Shown piece by piece: positions 30,716 to 37,121 of a stretch of DNA of 37,121 nt (positions are counted from its first letter, which is position 1; each line of letters opens with the position of its first letter). Position numbers and translations under genes: made by a program. This stretch comes from RGIG3102 sp045633415 (GTDB taxonomy: Bacteria; Bacillota; Clostridia; Oscillospirales; Ruminococcaceae). The stretch spans positions 1-37,121 of the forward strand of contig JAZQYH010000084.1 of assembly GCA_045633415.1 (NCBI GenBank), read 5' to 3'. The notes under the pieces are model-generated. The model did no database searches. It saw only the letters and a list, made by a program, of their open reading frames with translations, and was not told the DNA's origin.

Positions 30716-31885
30716 TTAGTCGATTACTCTGCCTGCGCCTTTACGTGCAACATTCAGTTTTTCCAGACAGTAGTCGCCGTAAAGTTTTTTCATAGCTGTT
30801 TCAAATGCATCTTTTGCTTCGTCAGCTACACAGCACAGAACCATCCAGTTTGGTGCTTTTGTTTTGCAGTGCCATTTAACAGCGCCGCCAACAGATTCTT
30901 TTTCGATTTCTTTTGTTGTTTCAACAGATGGGCTGCCCATACCTTCCACAGCATTTGCAGCGTAAATTTCGCCAAAGTTTTCCTGTGTGAAGTAGTCCAT
31001 AAGGAAGAGAGAAGCTTCTTTGTCTACTTCTTCCATTTCTGCCAGTTTTTCATAGAATTCTTTTTCTGTCAGAGTTTCGATTTCTTTGCCCAGTTTTGCC
31101 ATGAAAGCGTCCAGACGTGGGTCTACCTCTTCTTCAGGCATATCAACATCTGTTTCACCTACGATAACAACATACAGGTTTCTGTCTGCCATATCTGGTG
31201 TGATTTCTGTAATAACTTCTGCGTCAGCATCTGTAAAGTCGCCTGTTACAGCAACACCACGGAGAGAAGCATAAACATCTGTAGCATAGGAATCAACCAT
31301 AATGTGGTTTGCCAGCGCCCACTGTACAATTTCAGCCAGTTCTTTTTCTGTTCTTTCGCCGTTGAAAGATACATCGTTGATGATGTATGCCACAGCTGTT
31401 GCCAGATGTGCTGGTTCGTCAAGACCATAGCCTGGCAGTGTATCACAGTCGATGTAAAGGTCCATACCCTGAATTCTGCGGTAGCCTTTTTCCATAAATG
31501 CCTGCTGAACGCCACGGATAACACCGATTGTAAATTCGCTTTCCATGCCGTATGGGCCATGTGCGTACAGGTCGATGTTGTCTTCGCCCAGATGGTCACG
31601 GCAACGTACACGGGAAATGTTTGTGCCGTTTTCTGTACATACACAGATAAAGTCTTTGTCTGTTGGGATAGCTACATCAGCGCCGTCGCCAGCCAGCAGT
31701 ACACTATATGGGATAGCATACATGCGGCAGTTTCTTTTGAATTCATAAATCTGACCAAAAACTGTCAGCGCTTCTTCGTATCTCATTTTGTTGTCGTAAA
31801 GTTTATCTTCACCATAGTAGCTTACAAGAACGTCGTTATATTCGCCGTTCATAACTGCTTTAAGAATTTTTTCAGTCTTCTGCAT
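30716..31885 (-). CDS. Degenerate galactokinase homologue (GHMP superfamily, probable pseudoenzyme or new activity)
   Basis: A 389-residue protein with the overall layout of a GalK: N-terminal helices, a first beta segment, a central GHMP-like helix, C-terminal repeat. The galactose-binding signature normally read as GRTEIGGNHTDH aligns with IPYSVLLAGDGADV (about 58-71), with Arg, Glu, Asn, His and the second His lost. The ATP loop normally PxGxGLSSSA reads PGYGLDEPAHLATA (about 151-164), without the Ser run. Asp198 (HIMVDSY) may be the remnant of the catalytic Asp. The frame is intact and well expressed-looking, with its own promoter (31935-31964) and terminator, so it is not a decaying pseudogene. 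No other Leloir gene is adjacent. Function unknown. Confidence 0.7.
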   Translation of the reverse strand: MQKTEKILKAVMNGEYNDVLVSYYGEDKLYDNKMRYEEALTVFGQIYEFKRNCRMYAIPYSVLLAGDGADVAIPTDKDFICVCTENGTNISRVRCRDHLGEDNIDLYAHGPYGMESEFTIGVIRGVQQAFMEKGYRRIQGMDLYIDCDTLPGYGLDEPAHLATAVAYIINDVSFNGERTEKELAEIVQWALANHIMVDSYATDVYASLRGVAVTGDFTDADAEVITEITPDMADRNLYVVIVGETDVDMPEEEVDPRLDAFMAKLGKEIETLTEKEFYEKLAEMEEVDKEASLFLMDYFTQENFGEIYAANAVEGMGSPSVETTKEIEKESVGGAVKWHCKTKAPNWMVLCCVADEAKDAFETAMKKLYGDYCLEKLNVARKGAGRVID

Positions 31886-31934
31886 TTTCTATACCTCGTT
31901 TATATAAAAAATATTCGTTTTAACACTAAAAAAC

Positions 31935-31964
31935 ATTATATCATACTTTTTATAAAATAGTAAA
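31935..31964 (-). promoter_or_regulatory. Promoter of the galactokinase-like gene
   Basis: Minus strand: TTTACT (31959-31964), 18-base spacer, TATAAT (31935-31940), 49 bases before the ATG. Confidence 0.5.
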
Positions 31965-31987
31965 TATAAAAAGTGAAACTATTATAA

Positions 31988-32016
31988 TTGCACAGCAGAA
32001 AATATGATGCTACAAT
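31988..32016 (+). promoter_or_regulatory. Promoter of the MBL-fold hydrolase gene
   Basis: TTGCAC (31988-31993), 17-base spacer, TACAAT (32011-32016), 31 bases before the ATG. Confidence 0.6.
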
Positions 32017-32047
32017 ATATTTATAAAAGCAAAAGAGGGGCACAGCT

Positions 32048-32893
32048 ATGAAACCTGAACACAAAATAATAGAAATTGCACCTAAAACATGGTGTATCAG
32101 TGAATATAAACTGGTTAATGCCTTCGTGGCAGAGGGTGATGATTTTGCCGCTGTTATTGACACTGCCTGCGGCATCGGCGATATTGGTGCTGTTGTAAAA
32201 CAGCTGACAGACAAACCTGTAAAAATCCTGCTGACGCACAACCATTTTGACCATACAGGTGGTATTTATCACTTTCCACAGGCACAGGTTTATATGCACG
32301 GTGCTGACGACGGACTGATGAATAAAATGATGCATATGTCCAATGACGGCACATTTAACGGACTGCGAGATTTCTACATCCGCACAAGAGGTCCTGTACG
32401 CTGTCCTGAATATGCCGTGGAAGACCTGTTGGCACTGATTCCAAATCCGGCACCATCAAGTGAATTTGAATGGACCGCTGTAAACCACGGCGATGTAATC
32501 GATTTAGGTGGCAGAAAACTTACAGTTATACACACCCCTGGCCATACAGATGGTGGCGTGTGCTATCTGGACACAGAGGCAAGAATACTCTTCAGCGGTG
32601 ACACTGTAAACAACAGCATTATTTTGATGCGCCAGCCAAACAACGGCACCGCACTGATACAGCAATATCATGATACAGTTGCAAAACTGTGGGCTATGGA
32701 GAAAGACTTTGATGTGCTGGCCATCGGACACGACGGTGATATCATTCCAAAGGGCATAGTAAAAGATTATCTGGACCTTACCGAAGGTCTGCTGGATGGC
32801 AGTATTACAGGCGAATACAAGGAAACTGGTTTCCGCAAAGGTGATGTTGCCGCAAAAGGCGCCGCAGAGCTGTGGTACCAGTGTGATGCATAA
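32048..32893 (+). CDS. MBL-fold metallo-hydrolase
   Basis: A 281-residue metallo-beta-lactamase-fold enzyme, cytosolic. The metal-binding motif is THNHFDHTGG (His64, His66, Asp68, His69). Later ligands follow in IHTPGHTDGG, LFSGDTV and the C-terminal AIGHDGDI. This is a two-metal hydrolase of the general glyoxalase II/YobT-like type, and the family is too broad to name a substrate. The start has AGAGGGG about 8 bases upstream. It is a single-gene unit, divergent from the galactokinase-like gene and ended by a bidirectional terminator. Confidence 0.9.
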   Translation: MKPEHKIIEIAPKTWCISEYKLVNAFVAEGDDFAAVIDTACGIGDIGAVVKQLTDKPVKILLTHNHFDHTGGIYHFPQAQVYMHGADDGLMNKMMHMSNDGTFNGLRDFYIRTRGPVRCPEYAVEDLLALIPNPAPSSEFEWTAVNHGDVIDLGGRKLTVIHTPGHTDGGVCYLDTEARILFSGDTVNNSIILMRQPNNGTALIQQYHDTVAKLWAMEKDFDVLAIGHDGDIIPKGIVKDYLDLTEGLLDGSITGEYKETGFRKGDVAAKGAAELWYQCDA

Positions 32894-32898
32894 ACAAC

Positions 32899-32927
32899 AA
32901 AGCGACTCTGAATATCAGAGTCGCTTT
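32899..32927. terminator. Bidirectional terminator
   Basis: A 13-bp perfect stem (AAAGCGACTCTGA with its complement) around ATA, between genes ending at 32893 (plus) and 32931 (minus). Confidence 0.95.
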
Positions 32928-32930
32928 TGA

Positions 32931-33143
32931 TTATTCTGTAATACCTTTGTCTTTCAGGTGAATTTCTGTGCCGTCTGGTTCCTGAATAGTCACATTGTTC
33001 AGCTGTGAAATCAGGCTTGCACGGAAGCCTTTTACATATTCTTCACGCAGTTTTTTCTGTTCAGCTTTTTCTGCTTCTGTCAGACCTTCTGCTTTGCTTT
33101 TTCTGTAAAGCTCGTTAATTCTTGCAATTCTTGAATCTATCAT
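32931..33143 (-). CDS. YnzC-family (DUF896) small protein
   Basis: A 70-residue helical protein. ARINELYRKSKAEGLTEAEKAEQ followed by KKLREEYVKGFRASLISQLNNV is the two-helix YnzC/DUF896 signature (RINELxxKxKxxGLTxxExxEQxxLRxEYLxxFR). In B. subtilis ynzC is under LexA control near yneA, but I see no clear LexA box here. The C-terminal tail (IQEPDGTEIHLKDKGITE) is also usual for the family. Function is not established. Single-gene unit. Confidence 0.93.
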   Translation of the reverse strand: MIDSRIARINELYRKSKAEGLTEAEKAEQKKLREEYVKGFRASLISQLNNVTIQEPDGTEIHLKDKGITE

Positions 33144-33281
33144 AATTTATTATCTCCTGTAGCATAATAGATTTATTTTACCAAAATTCAGTCAAATTAT
33201 CAATAGTACAAAATTTTCATATTATTTTAACAAACACTTACTATAATATCATAGTATTAAATATTTTATGTGAGGTAATAA

Positions 33282-33941
33282 ATGGCAACAGAAAACAAGA
33301 AGAGATATTCCGTAGGGGAAGAAATATTCAACAGTGTGTCCCACGGGGTTTCTGCACTGGGTGCTATTGTAGGCTGTAGTGTAATGGTTACAATGGCGGC
33401 ATGCTTTGGCAACTTAAGGGCAGTGGTTACCAGCCTTGTGTTTGGGCTTTCGCTGATAGTAATGTACACTATGTCTACTTTGTACCACGCCTTCCCTTTT
33501 GAAAAGGTGAAAAGGATATTCCGCATTTTTGACCATTCTTCAATACCACTGCTGATTGCCGGCAGTTACACACCGTTCTGCATTATTCTGTTGGATGGGA
33601 ACACAAAAGGCATTGTGGTAGCTTGTGTTGTATGGCTGTGTGCCATACTTTCAATAGTACTGAATGTGGTAAATCTGGACAGATTTGAAAAGCTGAATCT
33701 GGCACTGTATGTATTTATGGGATGGGCGGCACTGTTTGCATTGAAAGATATTGTTCTGGCGCTGCCACAAAACGGCTTTATATTACTGGCGGCTGGAGGT
33801 ATATCCTACACTGTGGGAATTATTTTTTACAAAATGGCAAAGATTCCATATATGCACAGCGTGTGGCATCTTTTCGTAACACTGGGCAGCCTGTTACACT
33901 TTCTGTGTGTGGTGATATATGTATTGCCTATGACATATTAA
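33282..33941 (+). CDS. Hemolysin III / PAQR-family membrane protein (TrhA, YqfA type)
   Basis: A 219-residue seven-segment membrane protein. It keeps the PAQR hallmarks: EEIFNSVSHGVSALGA at the start, STLYHAF after TM2, FDHSSIPLLIAGSYTPF in the next helix, and SVWHLFVTLGSLLHF near the C-terminus. These Ser/His/Asp/His residues would form the intramembrane metal site. Bacterial members have been linked to membrane energetics or fluidity homeostasis; the hemolysin label is historical. GAGGT lies about 7 bases before the ATG. Single gene followed by the tRNA-Ser promoter. Confidence 0.92.
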   Translation: MATENKKRYSVGEEIFNSVSHGVSALGAIVGCSVMVTMAACFGNLRAVVTSLVFGLSLIVMYTMSTLYHAFPFEKVKRIFRIFDHSSIPLLIAGSYTPFCIILLDGNTKGIVVACVVWLCAILSIVLNVVNLDRFEKLNLALYVFMGWAALFALKDIVLALPQNGFILLAAGGISYTVGIIFYKMAKIPYMHSVWHLFVTLGSLLHFLCVVIYVLPMTY

Positions 33942-33951
33942 AACTGAAATA

Positions 33952-33980
33952 TTGATAAAATTTTATCCGGGTGATATAAT
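33952..33980 (+). promoter_or_regulatory. tRNA-Ser promoter
   Basis: TTGATA (33952-33957), 17-base spacer, TATAAT (33975-33980), about 26 bases before the tRNA. A perfect 8-bp inverted repeat ATCCGGGT (33965-33972) / ACCCGGAT (33990-33997) brackets the -10. Confidence 0.7.
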
Positions 33981-34005
33981 CTATATATTACCCGGATATT
34001 TATTT

Positions 34006-34096
34006 GGAGGTGTACCCAAGCGGCTGAAGGGTGCGGATTCGAAATCCGCTAGGGTGGGCAACCATCGCAAGAGTTCAAATCTCTTCACCTCCGCCA
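34006..34096 (+). tRNA. tRNA-Ser, anticodon CGA
   Basis: Cloverleaf read by eye. Acceptor stem GGAGGTG/CACCTCC, discriminator G, CCA encoded (34094-34096). The anticodon stem GCGGA/TCCGC holds loop TTCGAAA, giving anticodon CGA for UCG. A long variable arm (around TAGGGTGGGCAACCATCGC) is typical of class II tRNA-Ser, and the T-arm is AAGAG-TTCAAAT-CTCTT. Confidence 0.96.
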
Positions 34097-34097
34097 G

Positions 34098-34123
34098 AGG
34101 CTGTGCCAGTTGCACAGCCTTTT
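34098..34123 (+). terminator. Terminator after tRNA-Ser
   Basis: AGGCTGTGC with GCACAGCCT, 5-nt loop, then TTTT. Confidence 0.85.
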
Positions 34124-34165
34124 AATGATATATACGCTATTTGCTTTAAATAAAAGGAGACACAA

Positions 34166-34789
34166 ATGAAAACCAGACAGAGTAATTTTGCAGAAGCCAG
34201 TTCCGCAGCTATACTTATAAGCCTTGTGGTGCTGTCACTGATTGCAAATGTATTTTTCAAACAGGAAGCGTCTACAACAGGCAGGGTGGAAATACGCTTT
34301 CCAGCTTACGAAACAGAGTCAGAGGCAGTAAACAAAGCCATGCCTTTTGTTATGAACATCACCATGCCAGAGGGCTGGGAAGTAAAAACTGAAGGCAGTA
34401 TGGAAAGCTACCCGGAAATAAATGCATACAACCCATATTTTCTGTATATGGACGATGAACAGATAGGCAATATTTCTTTCAATGTTTTCACACCGCCTGC
34501 AGAAGAGGTGGAAAATGTAAAATATCACCAGTACGTATGGCCTGTAATTGACAGTGCAATATACAATAACACCGGTAAATTTGAAATAAGCACATATATG
34601 ATTGTGCGTCTGACAGACAAGTTTGAAGCAGGTTACTGCAAACTGTCTGATGGTGAAAAAACAGCAGAAGCCATTCTGTGTTATAACAAAGACCTGAAAA
34701 ACATGGCTGTTATTACACTTGATGAAGGACTTATGAGCGAAGAAGACCTGCAGCAGCTTTGCCTGTCTTTAAGCTTTACAGCTATGTAA
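34166..34789 (+). CDS. Membrane-anchored protein of unknown function
   Basis: A 207-residue protein with a short charged N-terminus, one membrane segment (about 12-29, AAILISLVVLSLIANVFF) and an outside domain of about 175 residues rich in aromatic and acidic residues. Segments such as MPFVMNITMPEGWEVKTEG and NPYFLYMDDEQIGNISF resemble the fold start seen in several Clostridial surface-anchored unknowns in which a MPEGW strand opens a beta-rich domain. There is no catalytic motif. AAAGGAG precedes the ATG. Single gene between the tRNA terminator and a bidirectional terminator. Confidence 0.7.
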   Translation: MKTRQSNFAEASSAAILISLVVLSLIANVFFKQEASTTGRVEIRFPAYETESEAVNKAMPFVMNITMPEGWEVKTEGSMESYPEINAYNPYFLYMDDEQIGNISFNVFTPPAEEVENVKYHQYVWPVIDSAIYNNTGKFEISTYMIVRLTDKFEAGYCKLSDGEKTAEAILCYNKDLKNMAVITLDEGLMSEEDLQQLCLSLSFTAM

Positions 34790-34797
34790 AAACATAA

Positions 34798-34826
34798 CCC
34801 CCGACCATTCAAGGCCGGGGGCTTTT
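34798..34826. terminator. Bidirectional terminator
   Basis: CCCCCGACC with GGCCGGGGG (one G-U on the minus strand), 6-nt loop, T run; between genes ending at 34789 and 34833. Confidence 0.9.
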
Positions 34827-34832
34827 TATTTG

Positions 34833-35846
34833 TCAGTTGTTTTTCTGTGCGTATTTTATGCAAGCCTGACGTACCCATTCAAGACGGTTGTCGTCAATAT
34901 CGTGTGGTACTGTGCAGTCACAGCCTATCATGATACCTGTCTGCCCTGCTTCGTCCAGAATTTTATAGGTGAATTCTTCCACCTCTTCCTGTGTGCCTGT
35001 GTAAATTACTGTGTCCTGTTCAAAGCCGCCAAATACAGCTTTGCCACCAAAGAGTTTTTTGCCTTCTGCCAGTGACACACCCTCTGCGTGAACAGCCCAG
35101 TTAAAGCCTGCTATGTCATAATCTTTGAACAGTTCCAGATTATTGGCTTTGCCTGCATAGCCGCAGATATGCAGAAGGTTGATATCGCTTAATGTATTGG
35201 CGTGAGCGATAACCTTTTTGTCGCTTGGTGTGATATATTCTCTGTAAATATCGTCTGGGAAATAATGGGACTGATTGTTTACAGAGAAATACAGGCCGTC
35301 AGCACCACATTCTTTAACCAGCATTTCGTTCAGTTTCATAATAGTATCACCGATAATATCAAGGGCTGCAAGGAATGACTGTGGGTCTTCTTTAAGATAT
35401 CCCAGCAGCTTGGTTTTATTGTCTTCGCCACGGAAAATCTGGTCAAAGCTGGTGCGCAGAACCATAAAAGGAGAAAAGCCTGTTACATATTTTGGTGCTT
35501 CGCTGTCTTTGTAATAGGTCAGAACTCTTTCTGTAAGTTCTTTGGATTTAAGCATCCAAGCAGAATCCATTGCAGGCGGAATTATGTTTCGCAGGTCTTT
35601 TGCGTCTTTTACCATGGAAACATCCACAACCATAATCATAAGGGAGTCGTTCATAACTTTGATAACATCAGGGTCAAAGTCTTTTCTTGCTTTTTCATGG
35701 CCGATGATATTTCTTTCAAAAACATCAGGGTCTTCCAGACCTGTCATCCATTCCTTGTACGTTGTAAAATGATGAAAAAATGCCACAGGGGCGCGGTCTA
35801 CAGGTTTATTGTTAAGAAAATTGAGGAAACGTTCTTTTTTATTCAT
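34833..35846 (-). CDS. Uroporphyrinogen decarboxylase (URO-D) family protein
   Basis: A 337-residue TIM-barrel protein of the URO-D superfamily, which includes haem-pathway decarboxylase and the corrinoid methyltransferases MtaA/MtbA/CmuA. It begins NKKERFLNFLNNKPVDRAPVAFFHHF, the family start (RxxxxLxxxxxDRxPV). It also shows LLHICGYAGKANNLELFKDYDI, FNWAVHAEGVSLAEGKKLFGGKAVFGGF and a C-terminal GIMIGCDCTVPHDIDDNRLEW. The HICG and GCDC cysteines and the nearby His fit the zinc-dependent methyltransferase branch better than HemE. No haem or corrinoid genes are adjacent, so the substrate is unknown. The start was set at 35846 (GGAGG 7 bases upstream) instead of 35900. Confidence 0.85.
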   Translation of the reverse strand: MNKKERFLNFLNNKPVDRAPVAFFHHFTTYKEWMTGLEDPDVFERNIIGHEKARKDFDPDVIKVMNDSLMIMVVDVSMVKDAKDLRNIIPPAMDSAWMLKSKELTERVLTYYKDSEAPKYVTGFSPFMVLRTSFDQIFRGEDNKTKLLGYLKEDPQSFLAALDIIGDTIMKLNEMLVKECGADGLYFSVNNQSHYFPDDIYREYITPSDKKVIAHANTLSDINLLHICGYAGKANNLELFKDYDIAGFNWAVHAEGVSLAEGKKLFGGKAVFGGFEQDTVIYTGTQEEVEEFTYKILDEAGQTGIMIGCDCTVPHDIDDNRLEWVRQACIKYAQKNN

Positions 35847-35921
35847 GGTAAACCTCCATATTTTATAAATCACGATATATTGTTGCTTTAAGTATACCAC
35901 AAATATACCACAAACAAAAAC

Positions 35922-35953
35922 AAAAGCAGGTGAGAAAATTCACCTGCTTTTTT
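35922..35953 (-). terminator. Terminator of the MATE gene
   Basis: AAAAGCAGGTGA with its complement around a 6-nt loop, T run on both strands, 13 bases past the MATE stop. Confidence 0.92.
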
Positions 35954-35965
35954 GTATAAGTTATA

Positions 35966-37121
35966 TTAATCTGCTTTTTCCTGTTCGGCTTTCAGCTTTT
36001 TCCAGAATGGAATAAACCGCAGTATAGCACACAGCATAGCACCTGTGTCTGCCACTGGTGTAGCCCATGCAATACCGTTTACACCTACAAGACTGTTCAT
36101 AAAAATCATAACAGGAATATCCAGACCACCTTTTCTCAGCAGAGACAGAAGCAATGGCTGCAATTTTTTACCTGTGGACTGGAACATTGTGATGATAATC
36201 ATAGTTACAGACACACATGGTGTTGTGATACAGATAATTCTCTGGAACAGCTGACCATACTGTACTGTAAGAGGGTCGTTGATAAATGCTTTTACCAGAG
36301 GACCTGCACAGGTAATAAGGAACACTGTACCAGCTGTAGCCACAATCATGCTGTATTTGAAAGTTGTTTTGATGCTTTCCATCATACGTTTGTAGTTTTT
36401 CGCAGAATAGTTATAGCCGATAAGTGGCAGAACACCCTGACTCATACCTGTTGCAATGGCAAATGCCAGCATATCGATTTTCTTTGCAATACCAATACCT
36501 GCAACAGCTTCGTTACAGTAGCTTGCCATAAGGCGATTCATTGTAATGTTGGAGAATACACCCATAAAGTTCATCATACAGCTTGGCAGACCAACCAGCA
36601 GAACTTCTTTTGGGATACCCATACCCCATGTGTAGTTTGCAGGGTTAAGGCTGATAACAGATGCGCCGTGTTTGGAACGGATAAGCATTACGAAATACAG
36701 TGTAGCCGTAAGGTTTGACAGCATTGTAGCAATAGCCGCACCTGCAACTTCCAGACCAAAGAACTGAATGAACAGCGGGTCAAGGAAGATATTCATAATA
36801 CCGCCCATTGCCATACCGATACTTGCCTGGCGGGAATGCCCTTCACCGCGGACAAGGTGTGCCAGCAGTGCATTGAGAACTGTAGGGATACCACCTATTG
36901 TAACTGTCCAGAACAGGTACTGACTACAGTAACCGAATGTGGCATCGTTTGCACCAACCATTGGCAGTACTACAGGGCGCACAAGGTAGAGAATAACGCC
37001 ATATACAGCGACTACTATAGTGGCTGTCCATATGCTGAATGCGGCAACGTGTCTGGCTTTGTCCTCATCTCCTGTACCAAGACAGCGGCTGATAAGGGAT
37101 GCGCCACCAATACCAAAAAGG
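35966..37121 (-). CDS. MATE-family exporter, 5' end cut by the window edge
   Basis: At least 384 residues of a multidrug/toxic-compound exporter of the MATE (DinF/NorM-like) family. The frame stays open to the window end: before the GTG at 36982 it reads LFGIGGASLISRCLGTGDEDKARH, the conserved MATE loop at the end of the first half of the N-terminal bundle, so the protein really begins to the right of 37121. About ten membrane segments follow, and VLPLIGYNYSAKNYKRM is the matching loop of the second bundle. It exports small cations or drugs in exchange for Na+ or H+; the substrate is unknown. Short basic C-terminus, own terminator. Confidence 0.93.
   Translation of the reverse strand, partial: LFGIGGASLISRCLGTGDEDKARHVAAFSIWTATIVVAVYGVILYLVRPVVLPMVGANDATFGYCSQYLFWTVTIGGIPTVLNALLAHLVRGEGHSRQASIGMAMGGIMNIFLDPLFIQFFGLEVAGAAIATMLSNLTATLYFVMLIRSKHGASVISLNPANYTWGMGIPKEVLLVGLPSCMMNFMGVFSNITMNRLMASYCNEAVAGIGIAKKIDMLAFAIATGMSQGVLPLIGYNYSAKNYKRMMESIKTTFKYSMIVATAGTVFLITCAGPLVKAFINDPLTVQYGQLFQRIICITTPCVSVTMIIITMFQSTGKKLQPLLLSLLRKGGLDIPVMIFMNSLVGVNGIAWATPVADTGAMLCAILRFIPFWKKLKAEQEKAD

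Noticed and set aside
1..37121. Mobile elements, CRISPR arrays, integrase or att sites, including next to tRNA-Ser
   Set aside because: No transposase, integrase, phage gene, repeat-spacer pattern or duplicated tRNA 3' end was found.

Overview
The window looks like a chromosomal segment of a strictly anaerobic, low-GC Gram-positive bacterium (Bacillota, most likely class Clostridia, gut-commensal type). The evidence is: the darA-holB-ricT cluster typical of Firmicutes; YnzC (DUF896) and YhbD (DUF4004) family genes; an oxygen-independent class III ribonucleotide reductase behind NrdR-type boxes; a clostridial 2[4Fe-4S] ferredoxin; AGGAGG-type ribosome binding sites; and many compact, often bidirectional hairpin terminators. 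No insertion sequence, prophage, CRISPR array or rRNA was seen. Genus-level placement is not possible from reading alone.

Layout. 172-3893 (minus): a surface-glycan operon, SGNH-type membrane protein > GT-B surface-carbohydrate protein > Wzx-like flippase. 4120-7948 (minus): a two-component system (response regulator > a free-standing FakA linker-like domain > histidine kinase) followed by an HtrA protease. 8117-10295 (plus): lipoprotein barnase and barstar, a small membrane protein, a Cof-type HAD phosphatase. 10331-12423: YhbD-family regulator, a conserved unknown, a small lipoprotein, a ferredoxin. 12569-14768 (minus): darA-holB-ricT. 14931-18274 (minus): PTS enzyme I and a large GT-C-like membrane protein. 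18559-19752 (plus): a CofE-like amide ligase. 20293-25149 (minus): a five-gene nonulosonic (sialic) acid operon, neuB-neuC-two Gfo/Idh/MocA oxidoreductases-neuA. 25304-27641 (minus): an ABC importer of the nitrate/sulfonate/pyrimidine-precursor class. 27925-30438 (minus): a class III ribonucleotide reductase whose glycyl-radical domain is a separate 57-aa gene. 30716-37121: a degenerate galactokinase homologue, an MBL-fold hydrolase, YnzC, a hemolysin III/PAQR protein, tRNA-Ser(CGA), an anchored unknown, a URO-D family protein and a MATE exporter cut by the window edge.

How parts may work together. The neu operon should make a CMP-activated nonulosonic acid. The left-end glycan operon contains a GT-B protein with an HP motif and a flippase, so it could use or export such a glycan. 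The two-component system plus HtrA resembles an envelope/secretion stress module, and its sensor carries a Cys/His cluster in the outside loop.

Most worth a second look: (1) the split NrdD, where the catalytic barrel and the glycyl-radical tail are two consecutive in-frame genes separated by one TAA and a strong Shine-Dalgarno; (2) the solitary FakA linker-like domain between response regulator and kinase; (3) the CofE-like ligase with no other F420 gene nearby; (4) a paired canonical and degenerate Gfo/Idh/MocA oxidoreductase in the nonulosonate operon; (5) a galactokinase homologue that has lost its signature motifs. All functional statements are homology-based readings by eye; no database search was run.
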